A stretch of 64,000 nucleotides of DNA, taken from positions 14,274,115 through 14,338,114 of the forward strand of contig NC_087180.1 of assembly GCF_035594125.1 (NCBI RefSeq), written 5' to 3'. A program made the position numbers and the translations under genes. Positions 10,428-24,284 of this stretch are shown one piece after another. Origin of the DNA: Scylla paramamosain. Its lineage: Eukaryota > Arthropoda > Malacostraca > Decapoda > Portunidae. Below the pieces are notes generated by a model. The model had not been told where the DNA came from. It saw only the letters and a list, made by a program, of their open reading frames with translations, and ran no database searches. Within the stretch, counting starts at the first letter, position 1. Each line of letters starts with the position of its first letter.

Positions 10428-10546
10428 GGTTGTCAGGTGAATATATAGGTGTATATCCATATTCATACAACCTCTGGACAGCGCCTGGTGATCCGCCATG
10501 TGTCAGGGACTGTCAATATTGTTTGGCGGGACTTGCATTGGTCTCC

Positions 10547-10550
<4 letters not shown>

Positions 10551-10636
<86 letters not shown>
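10551..10636. repeat. (TC)n microsatellite
   Basis: 86 bp, pure, followed by a T-rich, C/T-rich stretch to about 10800. Confidence 0.98.
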
Positions 10637-10638
<2 letters not shown>

Positions 10639-10798
10639 GTTTTTTTTTTCTTTCTGGTCTTCTTCCTTTCCTACTTCTCCCTCTTTTTCTATCAGATTTC
10701 TCCCTTTCAACTTTTTTTTATCTCATTTTATCCTATCTGTTGTCTTTTTCCATTTTTTTCACTTCCTTGTTGCCTGTCACATACTCCATTTCTCTTCC

Positions 10799-10993
10799 TT
10801 TCCTCCTCCTCCTCCTCCTCCTCATCCTCCTCCTCCTCCTCCTCGTCGTCGTCGTCGTCGTTTTCCCCCTTTCCCTCTTCTTCCTCCTCTTCAATTCCCT
10901 GTCTCAAACTCCTTTTCCCTTTGATTTCCTCCTCCTCCTCCTCCTCCTCCTCCTCCTCCTCCTCCTCCTCCTCCTCTTCCTCCTCCTCCTCCT
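10799..10993. repeat. (TCC)n(TCG)n and a second (TCC)n
   Basis: TCC units (10799-10843) change to TCG units (10843-10860), which looks like one C-to-G variant that then expanded. A second TCC tract with a TCTTCC break spans 10927-10993. Confidence 0.95.
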
Positions 10994-11100
10994 AACATCG
11001 TCACGCTCCCTTCCCGTGCCTTCCTATAATCATGATCTGTAACTTCCACCTTCATTTCCTCTGCGTCCACACACTCACTCCGCATCCTCTCCCTCTCTCT

Positions 11101-11318
<218 letters not shown>

Positions 11319-11579
11319 CCTCTCACCAGCATCCCCATCGCACTCAGGCATTCCCACTCCCCTCACTCTCTCCCACCAAAAAATCCCCTCAGGTTTCAAT
11401 TTTGCAATACTTTCCTCCCGCCCCCCCCAAAAAAAAAGGGGAAACGTTCACTTCTTCCCCTTCAGCATGAAAAAAAAAAAGTTCAGTAGATTTACGACTG
11501 TTTAAGAAGAAAAGGACCAAAGGAACTACGTATATAACACATCCACTCAAGGTCCTCCTCTGCTCGTGCCTGTGTGTCT

Positions 11580-11686
11580 GGAGGAGGAAGAGAGGGAGGA
11601 GGAGGAGAAGCAAGAATTTAAAAAAAATAAATAAATAAATAAAAAAAAGGGAGGGGAAGAAGAAGGGCAACAGCACCACCACTATC

Positions 11687-11721
<35 letters not shown>

Positions 11722-12060
11722 GAATAATTATTACTACTATTCCTACAAAGAAGGAAGTAAAAGAATAACAAGAACAATAGCTGAAGAAGAGGAAGAAGAA
11801 GAGCAGCAGCACGAAGAGGAGGAGGAGGAGGAGGAGGAGAAGAAGGAGCAAGAGAACAAAGAACAAACACAAGGATTCAATAAATGAGAAGTAGGAGAGG
11901 AAGGAAGGAAGGAAGGAAGGAAGGAAAGAAAGCACGCAGAGAGAGAGAGAAAAAAAAAAAACGGAAGATATATAATTAAAACGAAAGAGGAAAAATGGGC
12001 AGAACTAAGGAAGGAAGGAAGAGGGAGAGAAACCGAATGAGAGGATGAAGAAAGGGACGA
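11580..12060. repeat. Purine-rich block with (AAC)n, (GGA)n and (GGAA)n
   Basis: The + strand is overwhelmingly A/G with AAC units at 11686-11721, GGA at about 11815-11845 and GGAA at 11898-11926. Leu/Ser-rich - strand frames here are artefacts. Confidence 0.9.
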
Positions 12061-12163
12061 GTGTTTGGAGACAATATTGAGCACACGCTGACCCCCTTAT
12101 TGACCGTTTCGGGATTGGCATTTAAAGGTCAGGTAGGGCTTAAGGTGATTAAATCTGAACCAG

Positions 12164-12166
<3 letters not shown>

Positions 12167-12245
<79 letters not shown>
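12167..12245. repeat. (GA)n microsatellite
   Basis: 79 bp, pure. Confidence 0.98.
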
Positions 12246-12247
<2 letters not shown>

Positions 12248-12353
12248 TGAGTGTGTCCCTGTCTCGTGTGCCCCGTTTTCAGGTTATGAAGCAGACTCGA
12301 CCTTATCTTTGAGTACACTCCTGTTTGTCCTCCCTCATGATGGTGTGATTAGT

Positions 12354-12712
12354 TAGGAGGAGGAGGGGAGGATGAGGAACACGTGGGAGGAGAAGGAAGT
12401 GGAGGAAGGGAGGAGGAGGTCATGAAGGACGAAAAGGAAGAAAACGAAGGAAGAGGAAGTTAGAGGAAGAGGGGAAATGAATTGGGAAGGAAAAGAAGGA
12501 AGAGGTTGGGAAGGACGAGGAGAAGGTAAGGGGGGTAAAGGTTGGGGGTAGGAAGAAGAACGAAGAGGTAGAGAGGAAAGTAAAAGAGAATGATGCAACC
12601 AGAAAGAACGAAGAGGAGGTGGAGGAGGAGAAAGTTAAAGAGGAAGTAAGCAAAAACAGGAAGGTGAGGGAAGATGAGGAGTATGAGGAAGAGGAGAAGG
12701 AGGGGGACGATT
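12354..12712. repeat. Long polypurine stretch (GGA/GGAA type)
   Basis: About 360 nt in which C and T are rare on the + strand. The units are too diverged to assign one period (AGGAGGAGG, GGAAGAGG, GAAGGA). Long - strand frames (for example 12460-13074) translate it as Phe/Leu/Ser and are not supported. Confidence 0.8.
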
Positions 12713-13182
12713 AATTTATTGACTGACTTTTTAGCGCAACAACTGGACGAGGACGAATGGTAGAGAAATAGAAGGGAGTGAAATATGGAAGAGCAAGCAA
12801 TGAATTCGCAAATAAAGCTCCACTCACTTACGAAATTGAATACCTGGCTATATATTCTACACAATTCTAATAACAGGTGGAATATTCCGCCTTGCAATCG
12901 AGCAGGTAAACCAAACAGCTGATCATAATGCTTAATTGACAGGTACTCTTGGCAGGGAGATATTAGGTGTGTCCCAGGTGTGACAGGTGGCCAGTAATTA
13001 AAACCCATGACCCGAGAAAGAGAGAGAGAGAGAGAGGGACTGAGAAGAGAAAGGAAGCTGTGAAAAAGAAACATTTGGCCGCATCAGTGAGTAGGGAAGT
13101 GAAATACTACCTACCAAAAATATCTGTAGCCTTGATATTTAGTAGAGGGGACCGTGGTATTTACTGGATGGAATGGAGAATG
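12713..13182. other. Unique stretch, no supported gene
   Basis: Ordinary AT-leaning sequence with a short GA run (13017-13036) and CAGGTGG/CAGGTGT words near 12978-12990. Nothing else is recognised. Confidence 0.45.
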
Positions 13183-13829
13183 GGAAGGCGGAATGGAGGA
13201 GGAAGAGGTGGAGGTGGAGGAAGAAGAGGAGGTGGTGGTGGTGGTGATTTAGGAAGCGCATGGCAGGGTAGCGGCATGCGGGCGGGAGGCGGGGGGCTGA
13301 AGGAGGGAGTGCGGGCGGGAGGAGGAGTGTGTTGGCCTCTCATTCCACTTGCCCGTAGCGACGCGAGCACACACACTGGCGGTGGCGGCTCCTCCCGCGG
13401 CCTCACGTGGACTCCACACGCCTGCCGTAATTCCCACGCCCCTCGCCGCCGTGTAGACGTGATAACATCTACTCTGACTAGAACACCCCGGCAGTGTCCT
13501 CTCAAAGGTGTCCTGGTGTCCTGCGAGAATCCCTGGTGATCACGTGGGCAAGTAGCGGGGCCCGTGTAGCGTTTGGCGCCGTTGTGTGGCCTGAGGTGCG
13601 GCAGTGACTGTGGCTGTGGTGTGGTGCCGCCTCTGGAGTGTTGTGGTGCCGCGTGGTACTTGAGGTGTTGGCGCCGCGTCGCATGCCACGTGCAGCTAGA
13701 GTGCAGCAGCGAACGTCTTGGGTTGCCTGTACGAAATGTCAGTGTCCGAGAAAGCTAATAATAGCTGAGGACCAGAGTGGCGGGCCTCGCGGGGTGGCAG
13801 AAGTAAAGATTTCGAAAACGTGATCACAG
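13183..13829 (+). promoter_or_regulatory. CpG-rich promoter / non-coding first-exon candidate
   Basis: This is the most CpG-rich block in the window, with GC-box-like GGGCGGGAGGCGGGG at about 13280 and three TGGTGCCGC-like words between 13620 and 13660. It ends in a donor-like CAG|GTACGAG (CAG ends 13829). No open frame is convincing; a 190-codon frame (12967-13539) is Gly-rich because of GGA/GGT repeats at 13195-13245. It could be a promoter with a 5'UTR exon. Strand is inferred only from the donor. A GC-rich minisatellite is the alternative. Confidence 0.3.
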
Positions 13830-14143
13830 GTACGAGTAGACTGGCGGTCTCCCCCACCTGCTGATCACCTGACTCGTGACGGACGCAATCCTCAGCCTCA
13901 CGTGATTCCTCTGTTTACTTTTTTTTTTTTCATATCCATTCATTCTTCATGCATTGCTCATTTATTTATATATATAGATCTAGAAGTGAGATGCAGTACA
14001 TTTTATCTATACTGAAAAGGGATAAGTAACCTCAAAGCCATATCTCATTGAGAAACGATAGAATTAGGATGAGTAATATTCTATTGGATTTTTCTTTCTG
14101 ATACATGTTTGTGTGCGCGATTCATCTACTACCTTGAGAACCA
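13830..14143. other. AT-rich spacer
   Basis: Poly-T near 13919-13931 and TATA-like runs near 13966-13975. No repeat unit or gene signal is recognised. Confidence 0.45.
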
Positions 14144-14169
14144 CGTGTGTGTGTGTGTGTGTGTGTGTG
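14144..14169. repeat. (GT)n microsatellite
   Basis: 26 bp, pure, preceded by CCAC. Confidence 0.93.
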
Positions 14170-15306
<1,137 letters not shown>

Positions 15307-15435
15307 TACCCAGGACACATATTCTTAAATCTGTGTTTAAGGAGACAAAAAGGCAATAAAAAGAGATTGAGAGAAAAAGAAAGAGACTAACTAATCCTTC
15401 TCTCCCCTTTGTCTTTATAAATCCCTAAAGTACGT

Positions 15436-16330
<895 letters not shown>

Positions 16331-16359
16331 CTTTGTTTTACATCGTCTTTTTTTATACC

Positions 16360-16730
16360 TCCTCCTTCCTTCCTTCCTTCTTTCCTTCTTTTCTTTCTTT
16401 CTTTTTCTTTCTTATTTTCCTTCCTTCCTTTCTTTCTATCTTTCTTACTTTCCTTCCTTTCCTTCCTTCTTTCCTTCCTTCCTTCCTTCCTTCCTTCCTT
16501 CCTTTTTTTCTTACTTCCTTCCTTCCCTCCTTCCTTTTGTTTTTTTTTTCCGTTCCGCTTTTTTTTATTTCCTTCCTTGCTTCCTTCCTTCCTTTCTTTC
16601 TTTCCTTCCTTCTTTTCTTCTTTCCTGCCTTAATTACTTACTTTTTTTCCGTCCTTCCATCGTTCCCTCATTCCTTCTTCCCTTCCCTTCCCTTCCCTTC
16701 CCTTCCCTTCCCTTCCCTTCCCCGTACTTC
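16360..16730. repeat. (TTCC)n tetranucleotide block ending in (CCCTT)n
   Basis: Nearly continuous TTCC/TTTC units on the + strand, ending in about nine CCCTT pentamers at 16680-16722. A 140-codon Phe/Leu/Ser frame (16318-16740) is produced by it. Confidence 0.92.
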
Positions 16731-16739
16731 ACATATGTA

Positions 16740-17629
16740 GAATTATTACGTGCTTTCTTGTTTGTTTATCTTTCCTTTCCTCCCTTCCTTCAAATTAAAT
16801 TTTCTTCGAATAAATCGTGTTTCTTTTTTTTTCATATAGATTCGTCTCTTCATCCATTCATCCTTCCTCTTTCTCTTATTTTCTTATCAAGTTGATGTGT
16901 GTATGTTTTTTTTTTTTTTTATTGCCCTGTTAGGCAGTTGGGTTCTTATTCGTATGGAGCATTTATTTAACTGCCCCATTTCTTATCCTCCTTTTTCCAT
17001 ATTCATTCATTCAGATTGTGTAGCATTTTTCGTCTATTTACTCTTATATCTTTGTCCTTCCTTCTTCTTCCTCTTCTAATTTTGGCTTTGAATATAGTAC
17101 TTTTTTTTTCTTGTTCCTTTCCTCTTTCCCTCTTCCCACATACTAATTAGAACACTGTTTCCTTTTTTTCCCTTCTGGTATATTTTTTCCTTCCTTTTAT
17201 TCCTATACTACACCTACCACCTTTGTTTTCCTTAATTAAAACAATGTTCAGGTTTTTCTTTGTTTTGTTTAGGCGTTTCAATGTTTGCTTCCTCGCACAC
17301 AATGTTCCATCTAATTAGTATGAGGCATTTCTTACCATCTCTGGGCATTGTAATGATTGGTTACATATATTAAGAAATTTCAATGGGAGAATAGTTTTTT
17401 TTCTAATAAGACGAGACTTTAATTAAGATTCTGTGGACCAATTTTACGACGCAGATAAGAGAAGGGGAAGAAAAAAACGAAGACAGGGAAGAGAGAAAAA
17501 AATATCTCGAGTAAATGACTTTGAAATACGTATAATTTTTCCATCGTTACACGCTCTTCGTTAATTTCGATCAGCTTAATTACCTGTTCTGAAAATTAAG
17601 TGATATCCATGGGGACATTTTTTTCTCCC
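16740..17629. other. T-rich spacer, no supported gene
   Basis: AT-rich with several poly-T runs (16826-16834, 16906-16921, 17101-17111). I see no repeat unit, coding exon or RNA gene. Confidence 0.45.
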
Positions 17630-18080
17630 ACTCACTGAAACACTCTTACACACTCTCCCTCCTGCTGTTCAGTTCTTTCACTCCTTCCCTCCAAACCTTT
17701 CACTCTAATGTAGTTTTGGGCCGATTTTTTTTTTTTTTCTCCTCATTCATTTTACTCTCACAGAAACACTCTCACACTTCCCTTCATATTCCTTCCTATC
17801 ACTCCCTCCCTTCACTCCCCTCTAGGCTCTCCCTCCAAACTACTCTAATTTAGTTTTGTGGAAGAGTTTTTATTTCTCACTTCACTCTCACAGAAACATT
17901 CTCACACTTCCCTCCATGTTCCCTCCTGCCACTCCCCCTCCCCACACACTCCCTCAAAACCACTCTAATTCAGTTTTGTGTAAGGCAGTTCATCTCTCTC
18001 ACTCTCAGTTTCCTCTCACAGAAACCCTTGCACATTTCCCCATCACACTCCCTCCCACCACTTATCAAACTCCCATGTAA
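17630..18080. repeat. Three-copy tandem array, 120-140-bp unit
   Basis: The unit contains TCTCACAGAAACACTCTCACACTTCCC and ends in ACTCTAATTTAGTTTTG. ACTCTAAT words lie at 17702, 17842 and 17962, with a partial fourth copy to about 18080. Copies diverge mainly by indels in the C/T-rich middle. Confidence 0.85.
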
Positions 18081-18307
18081 CTCTTCCACCCAACTCCTCC
18101 ACAATACCTGCCTACCACTCCCACTCCGCCCACTCCCTCCCATGGTAGTTTTATTCATCTCACAGCTCAGCGGGGAAGGGGGCAGCGGAATGTAACATAT
18201 ATCGGCTTCTGTTACACTACGCCAGCTTTTTGTGATATTTTGTTTTCCATCCGATAACTTCTGTCCGGCCCAAGCATCACCCGACCAGCCTGTCCTCTCT
18301 CTCTTTC

Positions 18308-18313
<6 letters not shown>

Positions 18314-18377
<64 letters not shown>
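18314..18377. repeat. (TC)n microsatellite
   Basis: 64 bp, followed by three CGCC-TCT words. Confidence 0.97.
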
Positions 18378-18379
<2 letters not shown>

Positions 18380-18418
18380 CTCTCGCCTCTCGCCATATTT
18401 TTCTTCTTGTTTGCACAA

Positions 18419-18422
<4 letters not shown>

Positions 18423-18516
<94 letters not shown>

Positions 18517-18553
18517 GTGATCATGCATAACGAAATAATCGAATACTATAAAA

Positions 18554-18627
<74 letters not shown>
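18423..18627. repeat. (TC)n / (GA)n inverted pair, 46-bp spacer
   Basis: Pure TC 18423-18509 and pure GA 18556-18627 are reverse complements separated by only 46 bp. In single strand or RNA this is a hairpin with a stem of up to 72 bp. Confidence 0.97.
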
Positions 18628-18630
<3 letters not shown>

Positions 18631-18807
18631 GCAAAAAAATAGTAGAATATCGCTGCAAACATCTCGCACACTTCAAGAGGAGGCTGCAAGGTTCCTCTTT
18701 TGTCCTCAAGAGTTCAAATCGAAACTCTTACACTCTCCCACTCTCCCTCACCCTTCCTCTTGCCCTCCCGCGCACACCCACACTAAGGCTTCCGGGAATT
18801 TGTGCAT

Positions 18808-18810
<3 letters not shown>

Positions 18811-18884
<74 letters not shown>
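18811..18884. repeat. (GA)n microsatellite
   Basis: 74 bp, pure. It forms an inverted pair with the TC tract beginning 159 bp to the right. Confidence 0.98.
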
Positions 18885-18886
<2 letters not shown>

Positions 18887-19039
18887 TGACAAGCAAAGGA
18901 CATATGTATGACCTGATTGGCTTTGTTTTATTAATAATTGTCCCTGGACGGTATTTTATTTTCATTGTTTCCATTCGAATTAAGGTCTGGGAGGTTTTAT
19001 CGTGTATATGAAATGGCTACGTGATGTAAATTTTATTAT

Positions 19040-19042
<3 letters not shown>

Positions 19043-19125
<83 letters not shown>

Positions 19126-19188
19126 CCTACCATTTTCATGCCTTGTCGCTTTTTCTCTCTCGCTCTGTAATGTAGCCTTACGGTCTAG

Positions 19189-19271
<83 letters not shown>
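19043..19271. repeat. Two (TC)n microsatellites
   Basis: Pure TC at 19043-19123 and 19191-19271, the same length to within a base, separated by 67 bp. Confidence 0.97.
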
Positions 19272-19273
<2 letters not shown>

Positions 19274-19406
19274 CTATTTCTGTGTTAATTAAAGATGCCA
19301 GTCGTGTCCCTAGTCTCCCCGTGTCTTCATCAATAAGTGTTAAGAAAAGACATTAACTAGTTTCTTAGAGTCTTTGGAACACTTTGCCGCCGCGCCCTTC
19401 ACCCGC

Positions 19407-19407
<1 letters not shown>

Positions 19408-19479
<72 letters not shown>

Positions 19480-19565
19480 ATTTTTCTACTGCATCATAAA
19501 AATATTAATCCAAATTTATGGATTTTCAAAAAGTTTCATTCCTTTTGTTTTTGGAGGGAATGTAA

Positions 19566-19639
<74 letters not shown>
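19408..19639. repeat. Two (GA)n microsatellites
   Basis: Pure GA at 19408-19476 and 19570-19639, 93 bp apart. The first is an inverted partner of the TC tract ending at 19271. Confidence 0.97.
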
Positions 19640-19643
<4 letters not shown>

Positions 19644-19751
19644 AGACCACAAAGCTTTAGAAATGAAAAAAAAAAATAAGAAGGATAAATGTAAACGAGA
19701 TTGCTTCAAAACCTTAACAACTAAAAAGAAAATTAAGAGAACAATAATATT

Positions 19752-19786
<35 letters not shown>

Positions 19787-19788
19787 CT
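19752..19788. repeat. (AAC)n microsatellite
   Basis: 37 bp, pure; it ends at CTATTACAATC. Confidence 0.94.
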
Positions 19789-20082
19789 ATTACAATCACA
19801 TTCCCCAATCCCCTTCCTTGCCTCTCCTCATAAATGACCGGTCAACCTAACATCGGCTTTTCTCCTTATCCATGTAATAAGATGAATGTTACTGTGATGT
19901 GACATAGACACGCGCTGTATTGGACAAGGACAAGGAGCTTACGTGAGCCGAGGGAGATGTTAAGCTGGGAGGCAGAGGGAGAGGGAGGGACGAGGGAGAG
20001 AGGAAGGAATCAAGGGGTAAGAAGTAGGAGAGGGAGGTAGGGGAGAGAGATAAAGAGATAACTGCTCCGCTTCCTTGCTGAC

Positions 20083-20084
<2 letters not shown>

Positions 20085-20161
<77 letters not shown>
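20085..20161. repeat. (GA)n microsatellite
   Basis: 77 bp, pure. The 80 bp before it are also purine-rich. Confidence 0.98.
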
Positions 20162-20164
<3 letters not shown>

Positions 20165-20808
20165 AAGAGTTTTGCAGTAAATAAAATATATGAAAAGGGC
20201 GAAGGGTAAATATAATCTCAGTGATCACATAGAGAAATAAAAAGACCTCGTAAATTTCTTTGACGCACAGCGCACTAAAGGGACGCAAAGATATCACTAA
20301 AAATATTAATATGAACTAAAATATAAAAAAAGATTAGAAAAAAAATGAATGCAGGTTGTAAAAAGGATTTAAAAAATGGAATTTATAAAAGAAGAAAGAA
20401 AAAGTGTCGCCCGCTTCTCTTTGAAGAACACAAAAGTAAATATTAGAATGAACTGAATGAAATCAGCAGCTGTGAACATCAAGGCAGGGAGAATTTGTGA
20501 ACGAAAAAGTATGTACGTGGGAAACTAAAATTAGAAAAGAAAACACGTGAAATATATAGGTCTTAATAAAAAATTTCATAATGTATTGATAGTAATAATC
20601 ATAAAAGTAAAAAAAAAAAAAAAAAAAGGCGCTCAACAAAAAACGTGAATTACAAGGCTCTTAATTTTGATGATAATTTTCATAATGGTATTGTTAGTAA
20701 TTGTAGTAAAAGCTGAAAAAATTACTTGTATGTCGTGATGATAGTAATAGTGATAAGATCATAATGGTAATGATGGTAATGATGCATATTAAGAAAAAAA
20801 TAAATAAA
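20162..20808. other. A-rich spacer, nothing recognised
   Basis: Very AT-rich with a poly-A run at about 20610-20627. No open frame, tRNA or tandem unit is visible. Confidence 0.45.
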
Positions 20809-20813
20809 TAATA

Positions 20814-20879
<66 letters not shown>

Positions 20880-20880
20880 G
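20809..20880. repeat. (AAT)n microsatellite
   Basis: About 72 bp with GATAAT variants at the left. Confidence 0.95.
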
Positions 20881-20969
20881 CAGCAATGGTAACGATACCA
20901 ATACAATATATAACATTTATTGAGCTTTTTTTTTCATGTAACGTACAAGGTTATTTAAGTTTGTTATTG

Positions 20970-21120
<151 letters not shown>

Positions 21121-21234
21121 CTCCTTGACCTGCACCCACTCCCAGCTTGGCAAACAGAGGCTACACACCGTGCGAATGGGCCATTATGATCTAACTGTAT
21201 ACTTGAACCGTGAGTCCGATATTATCATCTGACT

Positions 21235-21285
21235 GGGGACTCGAACTATTAATTGTGAGTGAAGTGCCAATCGCTGTACCAAAAT
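21235..21285 (-). mobile_element. Weak tRNA-like SINE promoter segment
   Basis: On the - strand, TGGTACAGCGATTGGCACTTC (complement of 21261-21281) resembles box A and TAGTTCGAGTCCCC (complement of 21235-21248) resembles box B. Their spacing is about 34 nt, shorter than in a real tRNA. A cloverleaf cannot be drawn. It lies just left of a retroelement tail relic at 21.3 kb. Confidence 0.27.
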
Positions 21286-21294
21286 TATTAGATC

Positions 21295-21345
21295 TGAATA
21301 AGAACACAAAAGAAACTAAGGGAAGCTGTAGGAAGACATCAGGAA
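21295..21345 (-). mobile_element. Diverged retroelement tail relic
   Basis: AAGAACACAAAAGAAACTAAGGGAAGCTGTAGGAAGACATCAGG...ACACGTG matches, with substitutions, the tail of the better copy near 61.3 kb (AAGGGAAGCTGCGAGAAGCC, then ATCAGGCC). It is short and probably a fossil. Confidence 0.5.
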
Positions 21346-22210
<865 letters not shown>

Positions 22211-22288
22211 GGGGGGGTCTGAATATGGTTGTGTGTGTACATATGTATACATGAGCATTTTAAAAGTGGCTATGTGTATAACCGCGTG

Positions 22289-22291
<3 letters not shown>

Positions 22292-22348
<57 letters not shown>
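22292..22348. repeat. (GT)n microsatellite
   Basis: 57 bp, pure. A C/T-rich stretch follows to about 22510. Confidence 0.97.
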
Positions 22349-22349
<1 letters not shown>

Positions 22350-22662
22350 TATGTTTGTATGAATAATGAAAGTAAACAAGTACAAAGATTTTTGCTCCTG
22401 TCACTATATCTTTCTCGCCTTTTCCTCTTTCCTCTTCTCCTCTCTTCCCACCCGTTTTCCTCCTCTTTTTTCCTGCGCCTCTCCCCTCCTCTTCCCTCCT
22501 TCCAATCCTCTTCATAGTGTCCAGCCAAGCTAAAAATTCAGAGCGGGAAAAATCCTTTGATTCCTGTTGAAATTTGTGCATTTTTATGTGGTTATTTTGT
22601 CCTCTATTCCCTTTTCCCCTCTTTTCCCCTCTCGCCCATCTGTTCGTATGTGTGTGCCTATT

Positions 22663-22665
<3 letters not shown>

Positions 22666-22749
<84 letters not shown>
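22666..22749. repeat. (TC)n microsatellite
   Basis: 84 bp, pure. Confidence 0.98.
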
Positions 22750-22751
<2 letters not shown>

Positions 22752-23627
22752 TTATTGTTACATATGGCGTGTTTGTTTTACTTTTCATTTATTTACTTTC
22801 ACGATACGAATCACTTGGGCTTTTTCGTGTCCTGTGTTTGCATGTGCATTTTTTTCCCTTTGAGCTTTACTTTTTTTGTAATTTTTCTTTGACGCACCTG
22901 TTGGCTTGTTTTATGTGGATTTTATGTGTTTTATTTTGTACCTCGTTCTGGTTGACAATGACCAAAGTTAAGTTATTGGAAGGGGTACTGTGTGTTTTGT
23001 ATAAGGGGGTGTTTTGGTTGGTTTTATATGCGTTTGTTTGCACTCTAGGTGTGAAGTGTTTGTAAGACTCGTATAAATCCTTAAAACTTTCTAAAAGTAT
23101 TGAGAAGAAACTTATTTTTTTCATATTATAATTTGAATTTTTGAAAGATCTTATTGTTGATTTGATTTTTTCTTCTCTTATGTAACTTTCTTATCGTCTG
23201 TTGGTGTCCTTTCAGTTTTTGTATGTCTGTATGTCTGTATGATTGTTTGGCCATCTGTTTATCGATGTGTTTGGCTGGTTGTTTATGTATGTATGAATGT
23301 ATATGTGCATGTATGTATGTATGTTTGCTTACCTGTCTACTTGTTCACCTGTCTATTCCTCCTTTTGTCAGTTTTCCTTCTGTACGTTTATTTATTCATG
23401 TATGTATTCGGATTCATGTATGTGTGTATATAGGTTTTCATGTATGTAGGTACAGTATGTATGTACGTAGATATGTGTGTATCATTTTTCCTGTATCTGT
23501 ATGCATGTGTGCCAATTGTGTCTGTGTGAGTGTCAGGCAGTGGAAACCTTTTAGGTCATGTCAGTTAATTGTGATTTTTTTTTGCACAGTTTTTGTTAAT
23601 TAAATCATGTACTGAAATATAGTACAG

Positions 23628-23630
<3 letters not shown>
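22750..23630. repeat. T/G-rich stretch with TGTATG words
   Basis: From 23220 to 23520 the sequence is a degenerate field of TGTATG, TATGTATG and CTGT words, yielding Cys/Val/Tyr-rich frames (23223-23603). From 22750 to 23200 it is T-rich with no recognised element. Confidence 0.6.
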
Positions 23631-23718
<88 letters not shown>

Positions 23719-23730
23719 CGCGCGCGCGTG
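23631..23730. repeat. Compound (TG)n(CG)n alternating purine-pyrimidine tract
   Basis: Forty TG units (23631-23710) continue directly into nine CG units (23711-23728) and TG. The whole 100 bp alternates purine and pyrimidine without a break, the sequence type most prone to left-handed Z-DNA. Confidence 0.97.
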
Positions 23731-23891
23731 CTGCACGTTGGCGATATTGGTATAATGTTCACAATTAGTGTTTATTTGCACTGAAAAAAAATATATAAAC
23801 ACCGTTTCCTTGCAAATTGAATGCAGTTTCATATGCGTTGCAAATTACGTAGACCATAGAGTATCATTGTTATCATTGTCATTAGTTGCAT

Positions 23892-24006
23892 CATCATCAT
23901 CATCATTATCATCATCGTTTTTTCATCATCATCATCACTGAATCATGGGCATTAGCAAAGGAAAAAAACTATATTACAGCGCTCTATTATTATTATTATT
24001 ATTATT
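23892..24006. repeat. (ATC)n and (TTA)n short tracts
   Basis: ATC/CAT units at 23892-23939, interrupted by TTTTTT, and TTA units at 23985-24006. Confidence 0.88.
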
Positions 24007-24168
24007 AATTTTCTTCTAATTATTATCATCTTCATCATTATCATTATTTTCAGTCATTTCATAGTTAATCAGCTTGCTCAATCTCTTATATATTCAGTTT
24101 TGCAGACCATCTTTTAATCTAATCCTTGCAGTCCTAACACATAAAGAACATCATGTTGGAACTCACTC

Positions 24169-24234
24169 ACCTGCGCAATCTGGACACCGGAAGGCCACAC
24201 CTGAGCCATAGTAGAGCCCCTTTCCTTTACGTTA
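24169..24234 (-). CDS. Candidate exon with strong GTGAGT donor (- strand)
   Basis: On the - strand the segment ends GCGCAG|GTGAGTGAG, a strong donor. The frame that ends one base into a codon there is open back to a stop just left of CGT and reads GKGLYYGSGVAF then RCPDCA, which includes a CxxC pair. The acceptor (…CGTAAAG) has no good polypyrimidine tract, so the left edge is uncertain. A second frame from ATG gives about 31 codons starting MAQVWPSGVQIAQ. It may be a piece of a dispersed repeat instead. No family is assigned. Confidence 0.18.
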
Positions 24235-24284
24235 CAGATTAAATCACATTGCTCTGTTCATAACATTACGAATAACAGACAGAG

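Noticed and set aside
12967..13539. 190-codon + strand frame starting MCPRCDRW
   Set aside because: Gly/Arg-rich through GGA/GGT repeats and a GA run; no domain, and the frame crosses clearly non-coding simple repeats.
17970..18524. 184-codon - frame with Arg-Glu repeats
   Set aside because: Translation of two GA tracts and the 120-140-bp tandem array.
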